DNA from: Aphrophora alni
Lineage: Eukaryota; Arthropoda; Insecta; Hemiptera; Aphrophoridae
Assembly (NCBI GenBank): GCA_963513935.1
Contig: OY740772.1
Location: 104,865,989 to 104,929,988 of the forward strand
Length of the DNA: 64,000 nt
Direction of reading: 5' to 3'
Shown here: piece after piece, positions 55,101-64,000 of the stretch
How positions within the stretch are numbered: position 1 is the stretch's first letter
Layout: each line of letters opens with the position of its first letter
Translations under genes and position numbers: made by a program
The notes under the pieces: generated by a model
What the model was told of the DNA's origin: nothing
Databases searched by the model: none
Seen by the model: the letters and a program-made list of their open reading frames with translations, nothing else

Positions 55101-58100
55101 TACATATATATTACCACTACACGTGTACACTAGTACATTGTACAATGTCAGCCCAGAGACATGTTAGACTTCATTTGTGCGCGTGTGTTGTTTGTGTTAT
55201 GTGTTTTTACAAATTGTGTTAAATGTTTTTAATTGTGTTTTGACCACCCGACGATGGACGTAAAAAGTCCGAAACACGTGTAGTGGTAATATATATGTAC
55301 TGAAGGAAAAACTTCAAAAAAAAAGGATTGCTGGCGGTGAGTAACATATTACAAGTTAATTTCATAGACTTTAACCTATATATATATATATAGGAATATA
55401 TCTATTTACTTTTCATTTTAAATTTTTTGTGGTGAAAAGTGAACTGTACTTTAAACATGTTTTCTTAAAATTTCAAAGTAAAGTTTGTACTGAATTAATT
55501 TAGCAACATTTCTTATTTATTTTTATTATAGTTTTAAATATAATTCTTTCTTCTCCTCTTCAACTCTTTGATCAAAATCTTTTATATCTATTTCCTCTAT
55601 TTGATTAAATTTCTGCTTCTGATGTGTTTTTACCTTCTACAAACTAAACTGTCAGCTTATTCTCATGTCTCAATATTCATCAGTGGACAGCATTGTTACT
55701 CTTTGTAACACCATATCAACTCTTCAATCTATCAACTGCTCACATTTCATCTCAAACCAATCCATTATTTTTCTTCTCTCTTACTCATTCCCATCACATC
55801 CTGAGCTATTTCAGTAATAGTTTCAGTTTTAGATGGTTCCACTTCACTAGCTCTTCAGCTTTCATCTGCTGCTTTTTGGATCAGTTTTTCTTCATACTGT
55901 GTTTTCATGTTTTTGTCTTTTTCTTTTTCAGTTTTTGAAATCAATAAAAACATGTCGGTAAAAGCGATATGTTGTTGTAAGCGGCTTTTTAAGTACAGGT
56001 CATGTATGGAGTTTGACCGTGATCTTCAGATTTAGTCGATTAAACAGATACGTTGTAATAAACTATGTTGCTATAAGTGAATTACACTGTAAGTTATAAA
56101 CAACATTTTAACTTTTCAGTTGTTACTGATTTAATATATTCTACTTTTAGCTTATATGGTACATATCTATTTACTTTTATTATACCCACTACATTAGTGG
56201 AAATATTTAATTTACAACTATAATAAATCAGCTTAAGATGTGGTTCTAATAACCTAGGGTATATAAAATATAATTATTGTGTGGTAATAATTTGTGATTA
56301 CATAGTCATATTTTATATATTGCAGATCTGCAAGAGCATTGTTAAACCCTCAAGAAAAAGGGAAAGTTGCTCATTTTAGCAGATCAAAAGGACATGGTTT
56401 TATTCGACCTTCAAAAGGTGGAGATGAAGTCTTTGTACACATATCGGAGTAAGTAGAAATAACCTAAGCATCTTATATTTAATTCGCTAAGGACTTTCTG
56501 CACAAGTTGCTTATTTCTTTATTATAGTGTCGATTTTAATTATTGAGGTGTTAAATTAAATAGTGTTACCTGCAGGTTTGCCGAAAATTATTCATTTTCC
56601 TTGGAAATACTTATTTTGTAATACATCTATCATTTAAATAATATGTCTGTTATGGGTAAATCACAACAAAAATAATTTGAAACAGCTGTTATAAATTCTC
56701 AAATACAATTAATTTTGTTGTTTTGTGAGAATGTATAACAGCTGTTTTATATTATTTTTAAGTTAACTTATATAGTGCTTACTTTATTTGTGGGTATTCA
56801 CATTATGTTGTCATTGATTGCTTATATTTCGCAAAACTAAACCGTTTATATGTTTTATTGTTAATGTGTGATAATTGGGTCTGAATTTTGTATCTTGCAA
56901 AAGTTAACAATTGATTGTACATACTCTATTTGTGATTTATTGCTTACATCACGCAAAATTTTATGGTTTATATGGATTATTGTAGAATTATATGGGAGCT
57001 TAGATATTCTAAGTTTTACACAGTATAAAACAAAATGCTGGCAGGAATACCATGTGGAAACCGTCAAACACATTTTTTTTATTGGTCGACGAGAAAATGC
57101 CAATAACAGAAATCGAAGAGGACTGAATCGTGAAGTAAACCAAGAGGTTAAATTTTTTGATGCCAACATGAACTTAGAATTCGATATTATTTTAAAATCG
57201 CCATTCATTTGATATTAACAATCAATATTCTGATGTAGATATCTTTCTGATGATTGTAGTGCTTTGATGAAATAACCACACAAATTTATTCTAAACTGTA
57301 AAAATTCTTAACTGGAAACAACTTGACGTTTTCAAATGTTGAATATTTGGACCAAAATTTACAAGTTGGTTATTTCTGGTTTGCAAGACTTCTTATATTT
57401 CTCAAGAAACATTGTGAATCAGCATCTTTTGATTGAGGTTTTAGCAGACCTGTCTCCCTAAGACCTGTCTTTCTAACGCTTTGAATGTTTTACGTATAAT
57501 GTACCAAATCCCATCTTAAAATTATCATACAAAAACAATCATAGCCTACCATTAGTACCGTCATACCTAACCTATTGTAAACAAATGTTCAGATGAATTT
57601 AGCCAAATAATTATAAAAATTGTTACCAAAACTTTAGAAAATATAAATTTACCAAAAAGTAGAAACCAACAAATGTAGTAAACACCATATTTAAAAAATA
57701 TTTATAAACTGTTAGCAATGAATGTGCAAAGTAGGCCTAACCTACAAATAGGCTAAATGAAAATCGTATGCCAAGATTAATAGAAACAAAACACTTTTTA
57801 TTAAAAACCATTCTAATTGAATACATGTAGAAATATATGTTTAGTTAACATAATAAGAGAAGTAAAGTTCAAAATATCAGCAAAGCACTTGTAAACAATC
57901 ACTATGTATTGGAAACACTAAATCCAAATCTAGGTCACGTCATTATTTACAAAACACCGATTCCAAAAACAAACTGTCTCAGAATTATATTCACTAATAG
58001 ATATGTAACACGATATTATCTGTCACAGTTAGTATTATATAAACTTGTAAAATCACAATAGAATAAGAGTTCACTAAACTTTTAAATAGAAATATGATAA

Positions 58101-59902
58101 TTTGTAAATAACTAGTTGTAGACTTGAACAGCTATTAGATTATATTTAGAAAAAGCCATCTTGCAAATTCGCGGAATAGTACATAAACAATCTATTACTT
58201 TCAAATATCAATTTTCAAATATTTGTAAGTCAAAGTAAATTTTAATTGAACCATGATCTCAAAATTGAAACAAAACTATAAGATACTAAAGTGCATTTAA
58301 CTGTCTACATAAATGTGATTAAAAATCGTAAATGTTGATGGAAAACGTAAGAAATAGATCCTTCAACCAATGAACGTACGAGTCCAGAAGGTTTACAAAA
58401 ACAACGAGACCACGTGACAACAATCGACCAATCACAAGAGTAAGATGGCGTGGAACAAAATTGAATATGCAAGTCCCGGGAGGTATGAAGAAACCGCGAA
58501 AAACGTAAGCGTCAGTTTTTGGGGAGAGAGGCATCCAGACAGCCAAAGGATGAAGATGTACATTTGGCGTGTGTGAATTTTTTATATATAGTTTCGTTTT
58601 TTTATCAAATAAAGTGAAAGTGATTTTAAAAAAATATACAATTGGTAGTATAAACTTAATTAAATAAGAAAACAATTCACAGAATATAAAGAATCCAATT
58701 TTAAAATAATTACAAGAGGCAAGAAAGATTAGCCTAAATTCAAATCATTGTTTTGAGATCATCATTTTTTATTTAGTCCTCTTTTCATATATAACTTCTT
58801 CAATTTTAAATAGATATGCGTTTAGTGGTTAATTTAAATCAGCCAGCTCGAGTTCCCCACCCGAGATAAGATATAGACTGTGCAAAATGTTATTTTGAAT
58901 TGCAGAATTGTATATATTATATTTATTATAAATTGGCAAATTGTAATAAATGAGTCAAAGACACCAAGATATAATTTTTTAAAGCAATTTCTAAAATAAC
59001 ATATTAAATAAATGTTATATACGATTTGATATTCTTCGATCTGGATATTTTTCACGATATTCACAAATAGCAGCCAATGCATTATTATTTAGTTTACCAT
59101 AAATTAACATCAAGTATGTCAGTCAACTCTCCAAAAGCGTACAAAATTGTACAAATAGTATCAGCATATTAATTGTTGATCAGTTATTATTGTTAAATTA
59201 TGGGAAAAATTATAAAATCTTTAAATTAGTATTATAACATGGAGAGAGAAATGAAAAATAACAAGCTTATACGGGATGTCATCATGTGCTGATAAAGTGG
59301 CATGTCTACCGTGATAACTATCAGCTTGAAGAATCCTTCACTTCTTCGAGATTTCCTCAACATTGTGAAGATAATATGGTTATTATCTTATTGATTTATT
59401 ATTTTATTGATTTAGTATGGACTAAAATTCGGGTATTTTGAATATGTGGTAACGAGAAATGGTAAAAAGGGGGGGGAAACCATTACCTTAGTCGCTGTCA
59501 TTAACAATTTTGTATCAAATTACAAAAGTGTATTATATTTCTTAGAATGTTAATTTTTTGCGCTTTTGGTATGGATAATTGTGAAAGTTCATGTATCATT
59601 GATAGGTTTTTAATTATAATTAATAAAATTGTTCATAATATCAGAAAGAAAATCAAATTATATTAATATGAATTAAAGTCTATTATAGTCTTTTCTTTTA
59701 AGTAAAAAAAAAAAAAAAATTCACTCTTATCTCGGGTCGGGGTTAGGTGCAGACTTTTTTCCAATCTTATCTCAAAAAAAAAATTATGGACGTAAATTAT
59801 TAAAATAAAGGATTAAATTAAGTTCAATCTTTATACATATGTGAACGAATAACTATAACAAAAAAATTATGAATGAAATGATATAGTTTTATATTTGTCC
59901 AC

Positions 59903-59984
<82 letters not shown>

Positions 59985-60720
59985 TGGTGAAAGTCTACTA
60001 TAAGGAATATTTGTTCTGAATCTAGGCTATTGGTTGGATCTCACCATATTAGAAAGTTTCTTTTATATTCAACTGTTTTTTGTTTCTTTCTTCATAAGCG
60101 TAAGTCGAATAATTTGTACTAGATAATAACCGCACTATTTCACTTGAACAATTCTTCTATGATTTTCATAAAGGTCCAAACTTGGATAAAAAATTATACA
60201 TTTGCTCTGAACGAAAGTTGGATTAACAATCAGCTCTAATAATTAAAATTTGCAAAAATCGAATAAACCGCCATCTAAATCACTCCCCACTTTTCACAAT
60301 GACCTCTATGTATGAATAAGTTGATGATAATGATAATTTTTATTTATTTATTTTTATACGAATTTAGGAATTAATTTTGAATAGTAAGTTTATTTAATTC
60401 CAAATATATTAAATTGTATATACATTAAACAAATAACTTCTATATTTTAAAATCTTAATACTAATCTACATATATACTTCTTTTTAAATTTAAATTTGAT
60501 GGGATCGATAGACGTGTTATTGCGCCAATCAGAGTGTTAGTTTCGAAGATGGGCATGTCCCTTCAATGACATAATTTCAGTTTAACACATCAGCTGTTTA
60601 TGTATAGGACTTAATTAGATTTACTCCATATTTATATTATTAATATAATTCTCATATTTTGTTGGTAATATCTTTTGAAAGTAATATATTCCTTCCTATT
60701 TATTAATGTATTGTTTTTTC

Positions 60721-60760
<40 letters not shown>

Positions 60761-61769
60761 GAAAAAACATATTCCTTTCTCTAGAATCCTTTCTCTAGAT
60801 TCGTATTAATCCCACGGCATATCACCTATTGATATTAATCATTTTATTTGGTTAGCCTAGGCTATAATAAAGTTTGCTATTACCTCACACATCACTTTTA
60901 TTTAATCAATTTTATAAAATTCTTGTATACATTTCGAATTGTTACAATAATTGCTATTGTTAAACTTGTGTTTATATTGACTAAACTATGATTTTCATAT
61001 ATGTTTTTAAGATTTAAAAAGTGCAAGAATCAAAACCTTTTTGTGAAGACTATAGCAACAATCAACATGCCATTGTAAAAATGATAAGTTGATCAGAGTA
61101 ACAGTGGTTGATGGGAAGGAGTATAGAAATGATTCATAATACTGCAACTAATTAGTTGAGATTAATATGTAAAACTAAGATAAACACTGTGCTCAGAAAT
61201 ATAATTGAAATGAAGTTTGTTGTTTATATAATTAAACTGATTGGTCGCAATTCAGGAATTATATTTCCCAGTAGAAACATTAACTAAATTGGTGATCAGG
61301 GTCTCAATAGTCATGGAAATATTTTAGTCTACTTCTTTGGAAATACACACAAACATCATCTAAAACATAAAATGAAATGTGTAGCTTAGACATCTATTAT
61401 CAAATAATGCTAATTTGAAAGAGTTTCTTTATATTTCAGAAATTTAAAAGCCGCCATTATGTATCCAAATATGAAATGTATCCAGAGATAGTCAACATGT
61501 TAAATGATCGTACATTTTATAAATATTCAGTTGTGAGTTATATTTGAAGTGTATTTACCTTGGATTGATATAATGTAGTTCTTAGAAATATTAAATTAGC
61601 AAAAGTATTTTGTTACAGTATTGAAGGAGAATATGTGCCTAGGACTGGAGATGAAGTAAAATATCGTTTATGCCCAATCCCACCAAAATTTGAGAAAACT
61701 CAAGCAGTTCATGTAGAAATAATAAACTTTACACCTGAAGTTCACGTTAGGTGGGACGCACACAACTAG
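51978..61769 (+). CDS. CARHSP1: CARHSP1/CSDC2-like cold-shock-domain RNA-binding protein, 3 exons
   Basis: Exons 51978-52108, 56326-56448 and 61619-61769 join with GT-AG and matching phases (2 and 2) into 134 residues. Residues 1-44 are a Pro/Ser-rich tail with a basic phospho-site-like RRTRTDSI typical of the CARHSP1/PIPPin family. Residues about 54-122 are a cold-shock domain with RNP1 KGHGFI (65-70) and RNP2 VFVHIS (79-84). The C-terminus ends EVHVRWDAHN. Family knowledge: these small proteins bind single-stranded RNA, often mRNA 3' UTRs, and affect mRNA stability. The size matches the family (about 145 residues). An insect one-to-one orthologue is likely, but CARHSP1 and CSDC2 are paralogues in vertebrates, so the symbol stands for the family. 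Confidence 0.92.
52833..52857. repeat. (TA)n microsatellite
   Basis: Short TA run in CARHSP1-like intron 1. Confidence 0.9.
53670..53860. repeat. Cluster of palindromes around a (TA)n core
   Basis: GGCCAGGTGGCTATATATA and its near complement TATAGCTACCTGGCC flank a TA run (53714-53755). GATATAATTATATC and AAGCTAATTATTAGCTT palindromes follow. ACGACAGGCAACCTGG resembles the element near 54675. Confidence 0.8.
54672..54737. repeat. Hairpin related to the 53.7-kb palindromes
   Basis: ACGACAGGTTTGCCCAGATGG is followed, after a short loop, by GCCAGGTGGCCAAACTTGTCGT, an imperfect complement. Confidence 0.8.
55051..55351. repeat. Inverted-repeat element with hammerhead-like core
   Basis: Arms of about 78 bp (TAATATGTTACTCACCGCCA... 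and complement) flank a 145-bp centre containing GTGTGTTGTTTGTGTTATGT and the ribozyme-like segment. It lies in CARHSP1-like intron 1. Confidence 0.9.
55243..55287 (+). ncRNA. Type I hammerhead-ribozyme-like motif, core CCGACGA
   Basis: Stem I ACCAC (55243-55247), core CCGACGA (U4 replaced by C), unpaired T, stem II GGAC/GTAAAAA/GTCC, GAAA (55271-55274), palindromic helix III CACGTG, UA, stem I GTGGT (55283-55287). The five-base stem I pairs perfectly. The core change probably weakens or abolishes cleavage. Confidence 0.5.
55960..56089 (-). mobile_element. pogo/Tigger-like terminal remnant
   Basis: Reading the minus strand inward from 56089 the sequence begins CAGTGTAATTCACTTATAGC, a pogo-type terminal repeat, with TA outside (56090-56091). 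The A/G-rich sequence further in (to about 55560) has K/E-rich broken frames. No matching left end was found, so the limits are uncertain. Confidence 0.55.
56326..56448 (+). CDS. CARHSP1: CARHSP1-like exon 2 with RNP1 and RNP2
   Basis: Acceptor TATATATTGCAG and donor GGA|GTAAGT. It encodes the first half of the cold-shock domain including both RNA-binding motifs. Confidence 0.93.
58325..58590 (+). promoter_or_regulatory. CpG-richer island with CCAAT and YY1-like motifs, possible alternative promoter/first exon
   Basis: In a setting of about 25 percent G+C this patch contains CACGTGAC, CGACCAATCACAAGAG and AAGATGGCG, the combination seen at many housekeeping gene starts. The ATG at 58445 opens MAWNKIEYASPGRYEETAKN, ending AAC|GTAAGC at 58504 in phase 0. 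That phase does not fit CARHSP1-like exon 3, so any transcript would splice elsewhere. Inference only. Confidence 0.4.
59908..59976. repeat. (TA)n microsatellite
   Basis: About 34 TA units. Confidence 0.97.
60716..60767. repeat. (TA)n microsatellite inside a perfect palindrome
   Basis: TTTTTTCCTGA, a TA run, then TCAGGAAAAAA: the flanks are exact complements. Confidence 0.95.
61619..61769 (+). CDS. CARHSP1: CARHSP1-like exon 3
   Basis: Acceptor TTTTGTTACAG, phase 2. It encodes IEGEYVPRTGDEVKYRLCPI... to the stop TAG at 61767-61769, completing the cold-shock domain. Confidence 0.92.
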
Positions 61770-61914
61770 CTTCTTAGCAGGTAACATATAACACAGAATA
61801 TGACTGTTTTAGTTAAAGTTTACTAAAAGTATAATTTACTTGCTACTTTTTCTTTCACAGTGCTTACTCATAATAGTAAGCTAACATTTATTAATAATAT
61901 ACTTACTTATTTAT

Positions 61915-61920
61915 AATAAA
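61915..61920 (+). promoter_or_regulatory. CARHSP1-like poly(A) signal candidate
   Basis: AATAAA about 145 nt after the stop codon. Further AATAAA words follow near 62000 in a short tandem duplication, so longer 3' ends are possible. Confidence 0.5.
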
Positions 61921-62039
61921 ATCTGCAATTTTGAATTTCAGCTATTCCAAATTAAAAATAATTAAATTGTGTACAAAAAATATATGTTGATGATTTGAAA
62001 TAAAAAAAATGATTTGAAATAAAAAAAATATGAAATATA

Positions 62040-62700
62040 CGGATTCTGTAAGACAAGAGTGATTAAAAAGTTTCTGAACTTTTTAAAACAAAAGCAAAGA
62101 ATTTTTTTTTTAAGAAGAAGAAATTATGTTATCAGTTACTTTAGAAACATTTATTATTGTCATGACTTCAGTGACTGATGACCACAGCCAGAAATGTTAT
62201 TATGTCTGCCTTGACTTTGTTACAAGATTAACAACGTTGCTGAAATCTTTCATTGAAGAAAATTTAATAGTTGTATATAATTCCAGAAAAAAACAACAAT
62301 ATATGATATCATGAAACATTATTGTGATTGTGACATTGGTAGTGTTATGGTTAAGCCTAGAAACAGCCGGCCATCTGTTACCTTAATGGAAGTGGTTTAA
62401 GAGATTTACTACTCACAGTAGCTTCACCTGTAGGCTTGATTCCTCAGATATGTTAAATAGGCAAAACATACGAATTTGCATGAACTCCCATCCGGCAACT
62501 ATAATTCATCTGTGTTTGCACACATTATTTTTCATTTTACAACAAACTAAGCTTCATAGATAATGAATGTTATTGTTGGTTCCAACAAGATAGTGTAACA
62601 TGTCACATCTCGGGAAACAATGGAGTTGTTCCTTGAATTGTTAGATAATCAATTTATCTTGATCACCGGACTTGTTTCTTAGTTTTATTTTTGTGTGGGT
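62040..62700 (+). pseudogene. Mariner-like transposase remnant
   Basis: WFQQDSVTCHISGNNG at about 62578-62625 matches the mariner/IS630 motif around the second catalytic Asp (WFQQDGAxxH), followed by degenerate LDH/RT words. Upstream GSVMVKPRNSRPSV fits the N-terminal linker. The phrase AAAAAGTTTCTGAAC near 62068 resembles a mariner end. Stops and shifts are frequent. It lies downstream of the CARHSP1-like gene. Confidence 0.65.
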
Positions 62701-63780
62701 TTCTGAAGGACACAGTATATCACAACAGAATTAATTATTTTATTTTTTTTCCATACATATATTTTTAGTACGAAATTCCATATTTTGAACAAAATTGTTA
62801 AACATTTTTATCATCATGCTTTTTTAGAACATTAAAAAAAAAGAAGAAATTGTATTTTCCAATACAATAATTACTGGTGGTGCCATTTTTAAATTTTGTA
62901 TTTTGGCTTAATTTACACTAAAACTAGTTTTAAAAAAGAGAATATGGAGGCTAATCAATTTAACATTGACGTTTTATAAATATATATTATTGTTATCATT
63001 ACTGTACTGAACATAGTTTATACTTTTAATGTATTTTAATCATGTTAAACTATGAAAACAAGTAACTCCTATTTTATTTGTTAATTTATACAAAAACGTC
63101 AAATCAGAAACATAAAATTTAATATTTGTAGAACACAACTTTCCAATTTAAAAGGAAAATATCAAAACTTTCTGTAGGTGTCCGGTACTATAAAGTCCTA
63201 AAAGTAAGACCAATGTGTTCATGCTAAAATCATGTATGTTATTATGCGCTCCTAAAAAATTACAAGATAATTTTTTAATATTTTTTTTATGATGAACATG
63301 CAAACTATCTGGTTTCATGTCAAAAATTCTCTAAAAAAATATAATCCATATATATTCAAAATGAAACGTAATTTGCGCAGTTATGAATTTTTATGTAGGC
63401 CAAGAATAGGCGAACTGCAATGCTGTGATTAGCTCAACCCTCTATAATTAATGAATCGCCTGAAAAACAATGTCTAACCAACCTATAAACTTAACAGGAA
63501 ACCAGCTTGATAATAATTTAAACTGACAATTAAAAATTAGAGAACTTATATCATAACTACAAAATATCACTAGACACATGATAATCCTAATCATGGTATA
63601 AACATGCTATGTCACACACAATTTAGGCTGCTCTAGTGGTTGTATGGAGCACCATAACACTCTGGTAAAAACACAATTAATGGCTGGAGTGTAAATGGCA
63701 CCTACTCCAGTCCTGGACTTGAGTATCGAGAGAATCATCGTCCTTCATAATTTCCGTAATGCTTTGTGACTGCTATGGTA
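62701..63780. other. AT-rich intergenic DNA
   Basis: No gene or element recognised. Confidence 0.4.
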
Positions 63781-63823
63781 TTTATTTATATATTAGTGAA
63801 GCAGTCTATTTTGGATATTTCCT

Positions 63824-63865
63824 TTGTTACAGCTGTTTCGGTACTATCATACCACCATCAGACAA
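63824..63865 (-). ncRNA. Type I hammerhead-ribozyme-like motif, core CTGATGG
   Basis: On the minus strand: stem I TTGT (63865-63862), core CTGATGG (A9 replaced by G), unpaired T, stem II GGTA/TGATAG/TACC, GAAA, palindromic helix III CAGCTG, UA, stem I ACAA (63827-63824). Upstream sense-strand words (TTGTGTATTAGTGTTTAAATG, GTGTTTTG) resemble those before the 55.2-kb copy, so both belong to one family. Confidence 0.5.
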
Positions 63866-64000
63866 CAAAACACTTTGAACATTTAAACACTAATACACAA
63901 TGCACAAAAACATAATACGAATTTGTACTACAGCAAGAGTAGGATGTGGCCACATAAACATTATTTTTAATTTGACTTGTACAGTAATTCAGTAGTACTA

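Larger units (their letters stand above)
56449..61618. other. CARHSP1-like intron 2
   Basis: 5.2-kb AT-rich intron. Overlapping opposite-strand open frames at 56861-57212 look like chance. Apart from a G+C-richer island at 58325-58590, a G-run near 59468 and two TA microsatellites, nothing was recognised. Confidence 0.5.

Noticed and set aside
56861..57212. Overlapping open frames of about 115 codons on both strands
   Set aside because: No family resemblance, AT-driven composition and antisense overlap suggest chance open frames in an intron.
58319..58675. 118-codon minus-strand frame in the CARHSP1-like intron
   Set aside because: It is better explained as the antisense of the promoter-like island; hydrophobic runs come from T-rich sequence.
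1..64000. tRNA genes, CRISPR arrays or bacterial operons
   Set aside because: No cloverleaf with A and B boxes, no regularly spaced direct repeats with spacers and no bacterial-style gene packing; the spliced genes show a eukaryotic genome.

Overview
The window is AT-rich (roughly 70 percent by eye) animal nuclear DNA with spliced genes, long introns and many transposon families. Gene content and element types point to an insect, perhaps a hemimetabolous one such as a hemipteran, but no marker fixes the species.

Two host genes are read with confidence and lie head to head. On the minus strand a 15-exon CEP131/AZI1 (Drosophila dilatory) orthologue runs from an ATG at 51268 to a TAG at 7309. 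All exon phases agree and give about 1137 residues: a low-complexity N-terminal half and a coiled-coil C-terminal half that acts at centriolar satellites and the ciliary base. On the plus strand, 709 bp from the CEP131 start codon, begins a 3-exon cold-shock-domain gene of the CARHSP1/CSDC2 family (134 residues, exons at 51978, 56326 and 61619). The space between them is probably a shared divergent promoter.

The rest is intron and intergenic DNA filled with mobile elements. From left to right: a rearranged hAT transposase remnant (3.4-4.1 kb); a 1.9-kb hAT element with an 8-bp target duplication (4501-6421); a piggyBac-type element (7539-16792, TTAA flanks) in the last CEP131 intron, itself split by a young gag-only LTR retrotransposon with two 1435-bp LTRs (8252-16312); a pogo/Tigger remnant (17.2-17.7 kb); a diverged relative of the same LTR (19.2-20.5 kb); an apparently intact two-gene Harbinger transposon (21879-25245); a LINE reverse-transcriptase remnant (26.1-26.4 kb); a pogo-like MITE (26460-27228); a hAT MITE (28129-28852); Tc1 and LINE scraps; a foldback element holding a 5S-rRNA-like segment (50.5-51.1 kb); another pogo end (to 56089); and a mariner-like remnant (62.0-62.7 kb).

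The most interesting signal is a dispersed set of short inverted-repeat elements (near 40.8, 47.3, 55.2 and 63.85 kb). Three of them carry a hammerhead-ribozyme-like architecture: stem I, a CUGAUGA-type core, stem II, GAAA, a palindromic helix III, then UA. Stem sequences differ between copies but stay paired. Other notable points are the interlocked introns of the two Harbinger genes, the nested piggyBac/LTR insertion 73 bp from the last CEP131 splice acceptor, and decayed tandem copies of two CEP131 coiled-coil exons.
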